From contig JAJEKV010000039.1 in the NCBI GenBank assembly GCA_021234155.1, positions 10,987,077 through 11,051,076 on the forward strand: a stretch of DNA of 64,000 nt. The letters run 5' to 3'. Both the position numbers and the translations under genes were made by a program. The notes below the pieces were generated by a model that saw only the letters and a program-made list of their open reading frames with translations, searched no databases and had not been told where the DNA came from. Positions 1-11,010 of the stretch are shown one piece after another (the stretch's first letter is position 1; each line of letters opens with the position of its first letter). Origin of the DNA: Isoetes taiwanensis (lineage: Eukaryota > Streptophyta > Lycopodiopsida > Isoetales > Isoetaceae).

Positions 1-1974
1 TTTTTTGATGGATAATTTTGAACTGCAGAGTTGATTTTTACTAGAACTTCAAGCGATTCCTTATAGAGCATAGCTTAGAGCACATCCATGTATGCTTTTT
101 TTGTGCAGTAGCATTAGGATCAAGGAATTAGAGTAGTTTTTTCCTTAAATTCACCATTGGTGGAGCCTCCACCTTAGAAGCTGGAGCATCTGCTAACTAT
201 TGTCTAATCGGACTTCGAGGTTTTCTTTTTCTCTTAAAACTAACAACAAATGGATTAGCCCAGATTAACAAATATTTGTAACAGAACTATTCTTATTTTG
301 ATTTAGCATGTAAATACAAAGCATGAGTGTCTATATGCTTCATAAGAAGTAGTTAATTGATGCCTTTTTATATTGTCTTTGTGGTGGGGATATTTGAGCA
401 TTGCAATGAGGCTCTCTCTTAACCAAAAGCTTCAGTACATGTTTTACGCGTATTTACATTGTTGCTTGCAACATTTGAACTCTGCAAGTAAGTTGTGCAT
501 TAGTTATGAACTTGGAATTTGACATGGCACGGTAGCAATTAGATCTATTACATAGATGCATGGCACATGCCTAATAGATGTTTGTATGCCCTGCAGGAAC
601 AGTCTGCAAGCTCATCTCGACGAATCACTCTCTTGAATGAAGATTCTGCAATGGTGGATTTTGGTGCATTATTTCTTTCGTAAGCAATTTTTTATGGACT
701 CTAAATGATGCATTATGCTTTCGTGAGCAGTTGTTCAGGTATATTTTGCAACACAGTCATGTTGTATATAACATGTTCCCAGTTTGATCTCGATTAATTT
801 TTTATCATATATTTGTTTCTTCATTTTCTTAAGACATATCTACAATGGTTATGCTTTCAGATTTGTCACTTGTAAAGTAGCTTCCATATTGTTGGCTGCT
901 TGGATGGTTTTTTGTTGAACTTCCTTCTCTTCGGCATTGATCATTTCTTGTGTGCTCCAATACTTTGATCTGTGGCTTTGCTTTTTTATGCCAACCCTAC
1001 TTTTTAGATTTGAGTAATTGCGTATGAATTGTTTTAACTATTATTTGCCGAGGCCTATTTGTTTTATGTATCATTACATGATGCCAGGCAAGTATTTTCT
1101 TCTATGGAGAACTATAGGTAAAAATTTATAGCTTCACGCACAGTTGCCAACAGTTGCACTTTGGGAAGATTAAAATTCATTTGTACCATGCTATTTTGGT
1201 TTCTGCGTAGGTTTAGATTGGCAACAGGATTTCTAGACATAGATTCATGGCTACTTAGTCAATAGAAAAAAAAAACTTTTGCTTTGCATTTTGTCACATA
1301 TGCGGCCAGAGTTCTGCATTCCATCCTTTATGTGCAACTGTAGTTTTCCATAATTTGTTTAATGTAAGTTCTTGTGAAGCATAGCTGATGCTGGGCAAGT
1401 GGTAAATTGGGCTTATTGCAAGGACTCGATGCCCCTCGAATATTGAGGAAGATTAGGTGCCACATATTGAGGAAGAAGAATATGTGGCTGAGGAGCTGAG
1501 ATGGTTCGTATATGAGAAAAAAAATATACGAACTGTGGCTAAGACATGAAAGAGCAATAGTTTAAGTGAGAAGTCGTACAAGGAGGACTCTTGGTGGGGC
1601 CAGTAGGGGTATTGTTTCAGAGCTATTATAGATCCTAAAATAAAATGTGTGGCAATTGCTCTTGCATCCCAAAAGAGAGAAGCACTCGATCCATGTCAGA
1701 AAACCACAATGTGCAAGTCTTACTGTACTCCAAGCAAGTCTATTTCACAGGCTTGTAATTAACATCTTTGGATGGACCGATGAATAGCAATGGACATTAA
1801 TACATTTATCTGATATTATTAGTAATGGACATTAATACATTTGTTCGATTACATAGCACATTGACATACTAAATGCATGATCAATTTGATAGATATACAG
1901 GTTATGTTAATAGCACAAATTATTCATTACTACTATATGAAGTGATATCTGTTTTTAGAAATGTACATGAATTT
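1..1974. other. No confident gene; one possible exon
   Basis: AT-rich sequence without a convincing coding region. A plus-strand stretch at 597-679 is bordered by CTGCAG and GTAAGC and is open in one frame (begins EQSASSSRRITLLNED). It could be an internal exon of a gene whose other exons are outside the window or unrecognisable. I do not recognise the peptide. Confidence 0.3.
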
Positions 1975-2011
1975 CTAAGCAATCGCATTTTCATTGTAAT
2001 GAACGTGAAAC

Positions 2012-2165
<154 letters not shown>

Positions 2166-2169
2166 TATT

Positions 2170-2765
2170 GATCATGCCCACATTGGACCTTAAAATATAT
2201 ATAATAAAAGCCCTACGGTGATCGCTCCAATAACATGGCGCGACATCACATATTTGAACTGAGAAGCTAGTCCATATATGGTCTAACAAAGCACTTTGTC
2301 TTATTGGTTTGCAAACATGCTGGGTGTACTGAGACATTACATCTTTAAGCATTCTCGAATATCCATTATCCTTTAACATGTCGATGTTGAAGTCTTCTAA
2401 CATAGCATACGACAATTAAGGTCTTATTTGTTTGATGATATTATGTATATCTTCACAAAATCCTGGTATAGATAAGTTAGGTGGTCTATAGATGTTTACA
2501 ACAGAAATTGCCTTCCCATCGAATTTATCAACAAAGGAAACAGCGATGGATATGAGATTTGTTGAATTGTGATCTCGAATCTGAATTTGTTGTACAAGGT
2601 TGAAATACCATTCCTATTAAAGTTGTATATCCCCATGTAATCTTGCAAATCTATGAACCCATGGACGTGACTTCTCAATTCCTGTAGATATACAATGTCA
2701 GACATAATCAACTGGTGGTCCGCACATATGTCTTCTTCATATGCCATAGCAGAACAAATGTTCAA
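2170..2765 (-). pseudogene. AP-type endonuclease fragment (Helentron or LINE type)
   Basis: The first part (2765-2496) includes EEDICADHQLIMSDIVYLQE, resembling the N-terminal Asn/Glu motif region of exonuclease-endonuclease-phosphatase proteins, where a Glu in '(L)QE' binds metal. After a frame break the second part (2415-2170) contains EDFNIDMLKDNGYS, CKPIRQSALLDHIWTS and YWSDHRRAF. These match the GDFN, PTR..LIDHI and SDH motifs; the initial Gly of GDFN is Glu here. The reading frame then runs into the microsatellite. Its place directly after the helicase supports a Helentron origin; a LINE endonuclease is the alternative. Confidence 0.65.
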
Positions 2766-2835
2766 TGTTGTAATTATTATGTTAGGAGCCTCGCAAATAT
2801 GAAATTGTTATTTGCCATGGCATTTTTGTTCTTAA

Positions 2836-3722
2836 TCACTTCATTTCAACATCAACTACTAGGTTTATTTTGAAATTACAATGCCATATGGGACTTGTGA
2901 GATACAAAGTGTCCCTGGATTTTACTCGTGATGAAGCTGTATATGCCATTCCGTATTTTTTAACTCCTTGTGGATTGAAACATAGTTGTGGAAGTGTCGC
3001 CCCTTGAGCCTTGTGTACAGTTCGTGCTGCTGCTAATTGCATGGGAAATTGTTCACATGATATTGTGCTTTTCATTTCTACCAATTTGGCACAGTCTTTT
3101 TTGTTTTTCAATTGGTGTCCATGACTTCTCTGCTGCAGGCCGCAAATGTTCCAATTACGTCGGGATATCTCTCATATTACCCACAATATTTCCTTTCTTA
3201 GCATCGTAGTGTAGCATCTTAGTATTTCATCTGCGCCATTAACTAAACTACCTGATAGATCAATATTAGAAGTTAGCTCGACAAGCATACCCAATTTCAG
3301 TTTCAATTCTTTATGCAATCCATATGCATTGCGAGCATCGGTTGGCAAACATGCTGTATGTGGACAACCTTTCTTTATACCTGCTCGTTATGTGCTTGGA
3401 CATCATCGTATTTCGAGAATAAAATTGGAAGTGTCAATTTATTAGGCAGACGTCTACAACATGCATTATTTATGAATTCGATATCTATGTCCGTTTGTAC
3501 TCCAATATGAATACGCAACAAGCATTCTATGTCCATTTGTACTCCAATATGAATACGCAACAAGCATTCTGCAAATGGTAAATCGTCTCGTTGCCTGACA
3601 AGTTTAAAAAGCTCATAGTATCTGAAATTGGACTTCCTTGGGTTATTTTCTTTATTTCTCCTATAATAGTTGCCCATATGGATCCATGTATTTGATTGAA
3701 CAATAAAATCATTGAACAGCAA
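2836..3722 (-). pseudogene. Helitron-type PIF1-like helicase, C-terminal fragment
   Basis: Three minus-strand segments carry family signatures. The first (3722-3375) has FKLVRQRDDLPFAECLLRI and, further on, YDDVQAHNEQV, matching the section before the last helicase motifs. The second (about 3340-3200) reads KLGMLVELTSNIDLSGSLVNGA, like the 'GMxVxLxxNIDxxxGLVNGA' stretch of Helitron helicases. The third (3111-2836) has FPMQLAAARTVHKAQGATL and AYTASSRVKSRDTLYL, the terminal motifs V and VI region. Stops and frame changes lie between segments, so the gene is dead. A 42-bp tandem duplication sits in the first segment. DNA-unwinding function is inferred only from the family. Confidence 0.7.
3485..3568. 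repeat. 42-bp tandem duplication in the helicase remnant
   Basis: Two copies of a 42-bp unit (3485-3526 and 3527-3568), differing at about one position. Because 42 is a multiple of three, the minus-strand frame stays open and the peptide ECLLRIHIGVQ is repeated. It is a local duplication in already decaying DNA or a slippage event. Confidence 0.9.
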
Positions 3723-3768
3723 ATACCATTTACAACATAAATCACGTTACTACCCAAAAAGAATAAAT

Positions 3769-4455
3769 TACAAATCTTTTCAGTAGTACGGTGGCAAATT
3801 TAAAATTCCAAGGTTGTCAAAACTTATAAGAGTACAAAGGAACGAAAAGGGAGACTTAAAAACTTGTTTAATGTTACTAAATACTAACAAATATTGGTCA
3901 AATTTCAATTCTTATATTGCTGATTTTGAATACACAAACATTCTCAAGATCAACTAAGATATTTGATGAAGGAATGTCTTTGATGCTTAGGGATGCCATT
4001 CGTTTCGGAAATGCATTTTATAAGAGAATACTTAGAGAATTATAATATTTTGTTCAAGCAATTCTGCTGGTGTCAAATCTGAACACTTCAACACAGACAA
4101 AGCCATATGGAGAGCAAGGCCTATCCCATAGAGCTCTATGTGTTGGTTCCCGCAGGTAAGGAATGAACACTTGCATTAATGGCATCATCCATTACTTAGT
4201 CTAATGCTTTTTCCGGCATAATAGGGGCCATATCACCTATACTTTACTACAGATATAACAACAAATTTTTCGTCTTTAACCTCGGGTAATGTTTGAATGC
4301 TGTATTTCACCATTATCTTGTGCATTAAAAAATGTTTTGTAGAATAAGGATATCACAATATCGCACCAAAACTCGTAAGAAACTCTTCTATTAAAATCAC
4401 TTTTGTCTCTTAAGAATGTATGCACAAAAATATATCAATCTGTACGATATCAAAA
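3769..4455. other. No gene seen (3' flank of SEC62)
   Basis: AT-rich sequence between the Helentron remnant and the SEC62 stop codon. It presumably holds the SEC62 3' UTR and terminator on the minus strand, but I cannot point to a clear polyadenylation signal. Confidence 0.4.
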
Positions 4456-7185
4456 CTAACCAGTTTGGTCTGAACTAACATTGTGATTATGTTCCACAAC
4501 ATCTTCCCCTGTATTTCCATGCCCTGAAGAAGGATTGTCGGTAGCTTCCTCAACACCTGTTGTATTTTCTTTCCCTTTTCCTGATATGGCCAACTTTGGA
4601 GACCACAGGAGTACCTCATCAATAATGTTTGAAACCTTCTTGTGATACCTGCAGGAATAACATGTTAAGCACTTCTATAACCAAACTATTTTTGTACATA
4701 ATGATAAGCACAATTGGTCAACCTGGTACGGGCTGCCTCATCAGGTGCATGCCTCACACATAGCCATATGCATGCTCCCATAACGAAGGTAAAAGCCAGT
4801 CTTGAGATTAACTTCGGTGGCTTCTCGTCATCTTTAGCAGGTTCTGGCCAAAACTGAATAAGTTCCTTAAAGCTCGCATTCTCAGCAAGAATATGTGGGA
4901 AAAACCAGACCCGCTTTCCAAGCAGCACCCACAGAAAGCCAAATATAGCCGCACGCACTGGCATACAAGTATTGCCAATATATGATCACCAAATAGCATA
5001 TACAAACAAAAATACAGTAGTACAATGTATATGTTTCTTACTACAATAGTTACACGCAATTAATTGACATGAAAAAGTAATATTACATCCTACAATACTG
5101 TCCTAATCATCTAGGAGAATAATAATAATCTAATAGTTCGAGGATGAAATACCAATCAATATTTCTCATAAACAATCTATAACCAATCAGTATTTCTCGT
5201 GAACAATCTATATGACTATAAAGGAAGGATTATTGGGGTGGAGTAGGCATGATTTTACTTAGTTGGCACAGAATTAGGTTACAAAAAAATTACATATGTA
5301 ACTGGCTTTCATATGGCCAACATAACCTGGGATTGAACTGAGCTCCGAGAGTTTATAATCTGCGACCAACAACAATCAACCATAGAATGTTCTATGGCAA
5401 TATTTGTTTCTGCTTAGCATGGAAAGTTCTTGGGCACTAAAGCATTATATAGAGAATGATCAGAGGATTTCCTACAGCGATAAAGACCATATTGGCATCA
5501 TGACTCCTCTACATGCATTTCAAATTCCCTTGCACTTAATTCACATGTACCAGAGTATATAGTAACCTTGCAACAAAGCTCTGATCATAATAACTTAGTG
5601 TTTCTATATTTTACCCAAGTCATAATCATTATATTCAAATGGCTGATCTATAGGATTTGTGGGGAATCAAACATTTCAAACTCGTTTTCACTTATTGCTC
5701 TAATATCTTGTGAGACAGAATAGGTTGTGCGCTGTATAGTCATTTCATGAATGGGAACAGAAAGCAGGAACATGAAGACTGTGTATGGCTAAAAGGCTCA
5801 ATGGTCTGCAAACAAAGCTTAGGCACCACTGCTGTCATGTGAAAGAGAAAACAGGTAAAATACATATGATGGCGAAGGCAGTTGAAACTCCTTATTATTC
5901 TCTATGGCGATCTTAAGGTTAGCCGCGGGTTGCATATCATAACATGCACCATCATGTTTTAGAAGAAACAAATACAAGACTTACCAAAAAGGATGCCACA
6001 TATCAAGCAAAGGAGGGTCAAGCAGAAGTACACAACCACAAGTTTGCACCAGTATGGGAAAACTGGGAACAAGCAGCATGCAAGTGTCACAACTGGTACT
6101 AGAAAGGATAAAACTGTTTGCCATAGTGGGCGCCTTCTTTCAAACGTCCAGGCAAAAAAGTTGTCACCATCTGAAAAGCCCTGATCCTGCAAGTATAAAT
6201 AAGTCACATAGCCGTTCAAGGGAGTTCTCTTTATGTAGTTAAACAAGTTTCTCTTTACATGATTGAACAAGTTTACATGTTTCATTGTGCTTCTTCACAT
6301 TTCACTGTTATAGTCTCTAGCGACAATCAGTATGACTAATGTCACGACTATGCATGAAGTTTAAGAACAACCCAATTACAGCCACAAACTTCACACACCT
6401 GAATTATTTCAAGGCGTTTTGGCCATTTGGAAAGTTTTTTCTTGCCAGGTCGTGGGGCCTTGTTGACTCGGTCACACCGCAATACCAATTTTCTCTTCAA
6501 TAGAAGATTGCCAATATCTTCCTCACTTAAGTCTTTTCCCAAAACCTTTGTCAAATCTGGATTGTTCTTCAATACAGAAATAAAATCCTTGCCTCTGAAA
6601 TACTCAACTCGATTCTCTTGTAATACACCCCACCTTGATTCAAGATCTTTATGATCTCTCAGTCTCTCTGCGAATGTCTGAATAGGATCCACTTCCTTAT
6701 TTTGTTTCTGCAATCATGAGAAGAGAAATAAGAATTTTAGAAAACAAACAGCAGTGGTACATAAGAGAGTAGCTTTGCTGCCAATCTTTGTTCCACAAGG
6801 ATAAGGTAACTAAACGTTTGAATGCTATTTCGCACAAACAAGGTGTGAAAATTTTAGAAGACCTTTGGACAGCAAAATAAGCTGCTATAATTCGAGTGAT
6901 ATGCAGCAGCCGGGTTGCTACACAATATTTCATGTCTTAAAAGTCGTATTATAGACAGCAACTAATAAATAAGAAAACAAAAAATCATAGCTCCGAGGCT
7001 TTGCAAGAGAATGCTAGAGATCCAGATGTGGCAATTCGCCAAATCGACTATACAGGGGTTTTACATTTGCAGCGGAATAAGTGGATGAATAAGAAACGGA
7101 TCTACTCTAATCGAGATGGAAAAAGAACCTTGGAAGTCTGGGCAGAAGAGGGATCGCCCTTCTCCGACGCCTTCTTCTTCGTCAT
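4456..7185 (-). CDS. SEC62: Translocation protein SEC62, five exons
   Basis: SEC62 is a membrane subunit that works with the Sec61 channel and Sec63 in post-translational protein import into the endoplasmic reticulum. Coding exons on the minus strand are 7185-7129, 6707-6399, 6186-5985, 4957-4723 and 4648-4456. All borders are GT/AG and the phases join without a break to 996 nt (331 aa). The cytosolic domain has LRDHKDLESRWGVLQENRVE, YFRGKDF and RPGKKKLSKWPKRLE. Next come NFFAWTFERRRPLWQT, two hydrophobic spans (VLSFLVPVVTLACCLFPVF and a VVVYFCLTLLCLICGILF stretch), RAAIFGFLWVLLGKRVWFFP and RHAPDEAARTRYHKK. The C-terminus is acidic and ends DQTG. Length is close to plant relatives. The start ATG at 7185 is followed by a Lys-rich stretch; exon 1 is short and its donor (AAG|GTTCTT) is weak, so the N-terminus is the least certain part. 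It looks intact. Confidence 0.93.
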
Positions 7186-7329
7186 GGTGCAAAATCGGAC
7201 AGTGACCCAAAGTAGTACGCATGGTATAAAGGTTTTAGGTGTCCAAATGCTGAAGTTTAGGTATGACAATGAATACACGCGATTTTCATTTGACTAATAT
7301 TCAGACCTGCCGTGAAGTTAAGTCTACTA

Positions 7330-7466
7330 GGAAAAAACCATTGGGCTTCATTCTGTCTTCCCTCCAATCAGGTTACGACACGTGGCAAGTATTCCTTCTC
7401 TGACAGTGCATTCCGTCGATCTTACCCTGCATTCAGCAGCAGAATGAAGCCCAAATAGTTTTTTCC
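7330..7466. mobile_element. MITE-like element with 26-27 bp terminal inverted repeats
   Basis: The left end reads GGAAAAAACCATTGGGCTTC and the right end is its near-perfect reverse complement (differences: one C/T and one extra base). Total length is 137 bp, with no coding potential. I could not identify a target-site duplication with certainty. It lies about 145 bp upstream of the SEC62 start, so it may sit in that gene's promoter or 5' UTR. Superfamily unassigned. Confidence 0.7.
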
Positions 7467-8080
7467 GTTATGCCAAAGGCCCGCTGGGCTGGTTTCTGGG
7501 AGGTCAAGCTGGCCTTCGCGCTTCGCGCCTCGGCCGTCTTTCTCGGCCAGAAAATAGCCCAACGGGCCTTTCTCTTATACTACAATGCTCTTCACACCAC
7601 AAGTTAAGTTAACATAATATTATATACTTTAGTTAGTTGTGGTTAATTTTTTTTTAATAAAAAACCTTATCAAATCTTCTTTCACACCCGACATCGCAGT
7701 TAACAAGCTGTTAACATAATTTTAACTGTACATTTAACCTATACTAATTGTGATATATCATAGAGTATTAGATTTGGCCTTTGGTAACCACCAAAATCGC
7801 ATCTGAGCATCATTTCCATTGGTTTCATAGTAAAGGCTTTAAAGTCACTTGGCAGACAAATACCATGTTCTCATGGTCTTTCTTTCTTTCTTTGGATTTT
7901 ATTCGACCAGGGAAGAAAAACATGTTCAATAGGTAGACAATAGTCAGGAATCAAGTGTATATCGATATTAGAGCATAGCTATGATTTGCACCATTGATCA
8001 ATTAAAGGTAGGCATTCCCTCATGTACAAGAGCCCATGTGAGTTTGCATGTTAGAGAACTAATGCCTGATTTGGCCTAGC
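7467..8080. other. No gene seen; intergenic
   Basis: A GC-richer patch at about 7480-7560 (GCGCTTCGCGCC and nearby) is followed by AT-rich sequence. It probably contains upstream regulatory DNA of SEC62, but no element can be named. Confidence 0.4.
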
Positions 8081-8917
8081 ATGGCACATAGAGTTGGATT
8101 GAGGGATTGGCATAAGGATTTTGCTCATGTGTGTCTTAATTACTTGCAGGAACATGGAGGGCGTGGAGGGGATCTTCGTGCACATGGAGAGCATGTTGAA
8201 TTTGGAGGAGGACATGGATCAAATGACCATGTAGATGGAGATGAGCAGGTATTTCAATCATAGTTTTCCTTCCTTTGCTCATAATATAGGCATCATATAA
8301 TAGTCTTGCCTTGCTTTTATGCTGACCGTTCCTTTGATCATAACATAGGCCGCATATAATGTCTAGGATAATCCAATTTCTTACTTTAATGGCAGCAAGT
8401 AACAAGGTAAAAATCATAAAAGTAAACTCGCAAGATACTAAAGTAGAATTCCTGATTGTACAATAGTTGTGTGTCAATTTGGATTCAGATTCCTCTCATC
8501 CATCCGATGGATTGCAAAAATGGAAAAGATCAAGGAGTTGGCTACTTCAGAAAACTAGAATGCTTGTTGAGTTCAAAAAAGAAGAATGGCTAGCTTTAGA
8601 AGGGTCTTCGACTAGGGATAGAATACAATCAGCAGCATTGAGATGGAAGAAAATTTCTGAAAAGATGGCAACCATAGGTTTTGATGATAGAGATGCAGAT
8701 GGATGCAAGCTGAAATACGAGAACCTTATTAAGGAATACTAACAGGTCAATGATTTTAGCAAGAGGACTGGCATGCCTGAGTATTTCTCATTATCCAAGT
8801 TTGAGATTAAAGAACTCATAATCTTCCGGTCATAGATGAAACAATCTACAAGCTGCTAGATTAATTTCAGTCCTCAAGGCCTATCGTGGACCCAGAATAC
8901 ATTGCCAATACATCAGC
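8081..8917 (+). pseudogene. Trihelix-like Myb/SANT DNA-binding gene, broken and cut by an LTR
   Basis: Exon 1 can be read from an ATG at 8081 to 8248 and splices in phase (donor CAG|GTATTT, acceptor CAATAG) to an exon starting at 8467. The second exon encodes a Myb/SANT-like module: WLLQKTRMLVEFKKEEW, then RWKKISEKMA and CKLKYENLIKEY. A TAA (8740-8742) follows, yet the same frame continues with QVNDFSKRTGMPEYFSLSKF, as expected in the family. A single-base frame change follows, then LPVIDETIYKLLD, a second TAA, and SSRPIVDPEYIANTSA. At 8918 the LTR begins directly. Two stops, one frameshift and an LTR junction mark it as dead. Proteins of this type bind DNA as transcription factors or are domesticated from transposons; which applies here is unknown. 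Confidence 0.6.
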
Positions 8918-10418
8918 TGTGACGCTCCCAAAATCCATACGATGCTCCCATCATACAAATACGGGGAATTTCCCTCCCATGGCAACTACGTCACCATGGA
9001 AGGCCCTCCGTCTAACTCGGACCACTTGGTATGGCCAAGTGTCCGGGTGAGAAACATGGAGGTGTCATTCGGCCCATGTCCTCTGTGGAAATCCTATACC
9101 GCAAAAGCGTATGTACATGTTAGCACATAGCAATCATACACAAATATTATATCACTATGAAGGGTGGTCCATCCATCATCATATAAATAACAATATATAC
9201 TGTAAATAAGGGCTCTACATCAGGCTCAGACTCCACGGAGTCGACTGATGGTCAAGGCCTCAAGATAATAGCAGACAGAGGTATAACATGGCATTGGCTG
9301 GCATAGAACAATGGCTAGGGTAGTCCACTCCATCCGCCCCTCCTGTGCACACTTTGCAGATAGACTGAAATATGCTATGGCATGCTTGTAGCCTTTCAGA
9401 GATGCAATCTCATGGAATCACCCTATGAGACTACTCCAGGTTACATCTCCCCGGTCCGATGAGGCAGGTCAGAGAGGCATCCCTTCCCCGGGCCTGATGG
9501 ATCCCTGGGTATGCTAGAGGACACGTGCCACATCAGCAGCCCCTGCATCCGTACCCGACTTACTCCCCTTAATCTAAAGGCCAACCCACCGTGCCCATTC
9601 GAGCTCCAGGACGTCCATATAAGCACTCATCTTGCGATCCAGGGAGTTCAGACCCATACCCGGCCCTTTCAGTGACTGACTATAAGCCCAGCATACTGTA
9701 GGAATCCTTTAGCCAAGCTAGGCAAGATCCCTCCTCCGTTTCACCATCATATCCATTATCTGCTGTTGAATCACAACATAGCATCCACAGCCAGGTCGGC
9801 TCTTGTGCAATTACTGGGTCTTAAGGGTTCTAGCTAGAGACATATCTACTACTAGAAAGCCTTCAGGTCTCTACCCACCCTTAACCCCAGACACATAGGA
9901 GAAACAGAAAGAGAAAACATAATCATAAGCACAGTATCCATCATCATCTTAACAAGACATAATAGAGAAATTAATCATCCATCTAATCATACAAGGGTTA
10001 GCTGAAGCACAAGCTAACTAGGGACTAACCATTCTCTTGGCTAGAACTGTTATCACGAAAGGCTTCCATTCTTCTAGTCTGATTGTAGTGGCTGGTAGCT
10101 CCTCCTTCCTCCCACTCTTCCCAAATTGATTTGGGGCAGAATTGGGGGTAGGGACCCAATTTGGACCCCAAGTTTAGCAAGTTCCTTTTGGCCAATCGAT
10201 TTGGGCCAGGTGGCTCTTCCTAATTAGCTAACATTACTAATTAATAAGATTAATTAGTCTAATGAGGTTATTTAACTTACTAACAACTTAGCATCGCTAA
10301 TAAAAGCCCTTTTAGGTTAATCCAAGTTATCCCCTAATGACCCATAAGGGTCTACTTATACCCTGGTGACGTGTCATAGTATGTATATGTATATTGTATA
10401 GATACATAGAATGTCACA
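8918..10418 (-). mobile_element. 3' LTR of a Ty3/Gypsy chromovirus (minus strand), about 1.5 kb
   Basis: Ends are TGTGACGCTC at 8918 and GAATGTCACA at 10418, giving the TG..CA ends and short inverted termini (TGTGAC/GTCACA) expected of an LTR. On the minus strand a polypurine tract lies immediately before it, so it is the 3' LTR of a minus-strand element. The pol remains of the same orientation at 14.0-15.7 kb, beyond the nested element, are the natural partner. No second LTR copy is in the window. No protein is encoded in this stretch. Confidence 0.7.
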
Positions 10419-10431
10419 TTCTCCCCCCCTT
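10419..10431 (-). promoter_or_regulatory. Polypurine tract of the minus-strand chromovirus
   Basis: On the minus strand this reads AAGGGGGGGAGAA and is followed directly by the LTR start TGTGACATTC. This is the expected second-strand primer position for reverse transcription and fixes the LTR orientation. Confidence 0.7.
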
Positions 10432-10496
10432 GGAATAATATTGTCCTCAGCATTGGAATTAGTTTAATAAGGAAACAATTAAGTTAAGAAAGGAAA

Positions 10497-10980
10497 TGTT
10501 ATGAACATGTTAAAAGACATGGGGAGGGCAAGGTAAACTAAAATAAAACCTTTAGCTATGGAAATAAATCTCTTAATAAGGGCTGAGGTGGCAAGACCCG
10601 ATTGGGTGGGCAAGCCAACGGCCAGCGGGCTGGGCTATGGCGCAGGCAGCCTTCCTGGATCTGCCTTATGAGGCATCGAACAGATCCCAGGAGGGATCTA
10701 GAAGGTGGGAGGCAGATCGATCTGCCTAAATCGGCCCCTGGGCTTCAAGGGAAGCCCTTCATATCTCTGTTTCGTGCCTTGTATATAAAACCCATATTTT
10801 CCAAAGAGGGCAGCATACTGTAAGCCATAGCTATTCTTGAGCAAATCTGTGAGCACCAACATCAATCTGAGTCTTCAGGAAAGACTAAAACACCATGGGG
10901 GAATCAGGGATTCCGAGGGCAGAGGCGGTAGGTGTGGATTGATGCGCCTAGTAGTTTCGGTGAAGCCGAGGACCATTTCA
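10497..10980 (+). repeat. 5' LTR of the gag-protease element
   Basis: Starts TGTTATGAACATG and ends GGACCATTTCA. It matches 13000-13479 along its whole length with scattered substitutions and a few short gaps. A TATA-like TGTATATAAAAC at about 10780 probably marks the promoter inside the LTR. Confidence 0.88.
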
Positions 10981-10981
10981 T

Positions 10982-10993
10982 TGGTATCAGAGC
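10982..10993 (+). promoter_or_regulatory. Primer-binding site (initiator Met-tRNA)
   Basis: TGGTATCAGAGC follows the 5' LTR after one base. This is the classic plant initiator-methionine tRNA primer site for minus-strand DNA synthesis. Confidence 0.88.
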
Positions 10994-11010
10994 CTGACTT
11001 TGAGGCTGAT

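Larger units (their letters stand above)
2166..3757 (-). mobile_element. Degenerate Helentron-like element: helicase C-terminus plus endonuclease
   Basis: Reading the minus strand from 3757 downward gives, in order, pieces of a Helitron-superfamily PIF1-like helicase and then an AP-type endonuclease. In the known Helentron and Helitron2 groups an endonuclease is joined downstream of the Rep-helicase, whereas canonical plant Helitrons lack it. The order here matches the former. No Rep (HUH) domain, RPA-like protein or element ends are visible next to it, and stops and frame changes show it is not functional. The (AAT)n tract closes the downstream side. The alternative is a chance adjacency of a Helitron helicase piece and a LINE endonuclease piece; the closeness (about 70 bp between them) and shared strand argue against that. 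Confidence 0.65.

Noticed and set aside
10982-10993. Match to initiator tRNA sequence (also at 20219-20230) as a tRNA gene
   Set aside because: Only the 12-base complement of the tRNA 3' end is present, next to LTR ends. These are primer sites, not tRNA genes.
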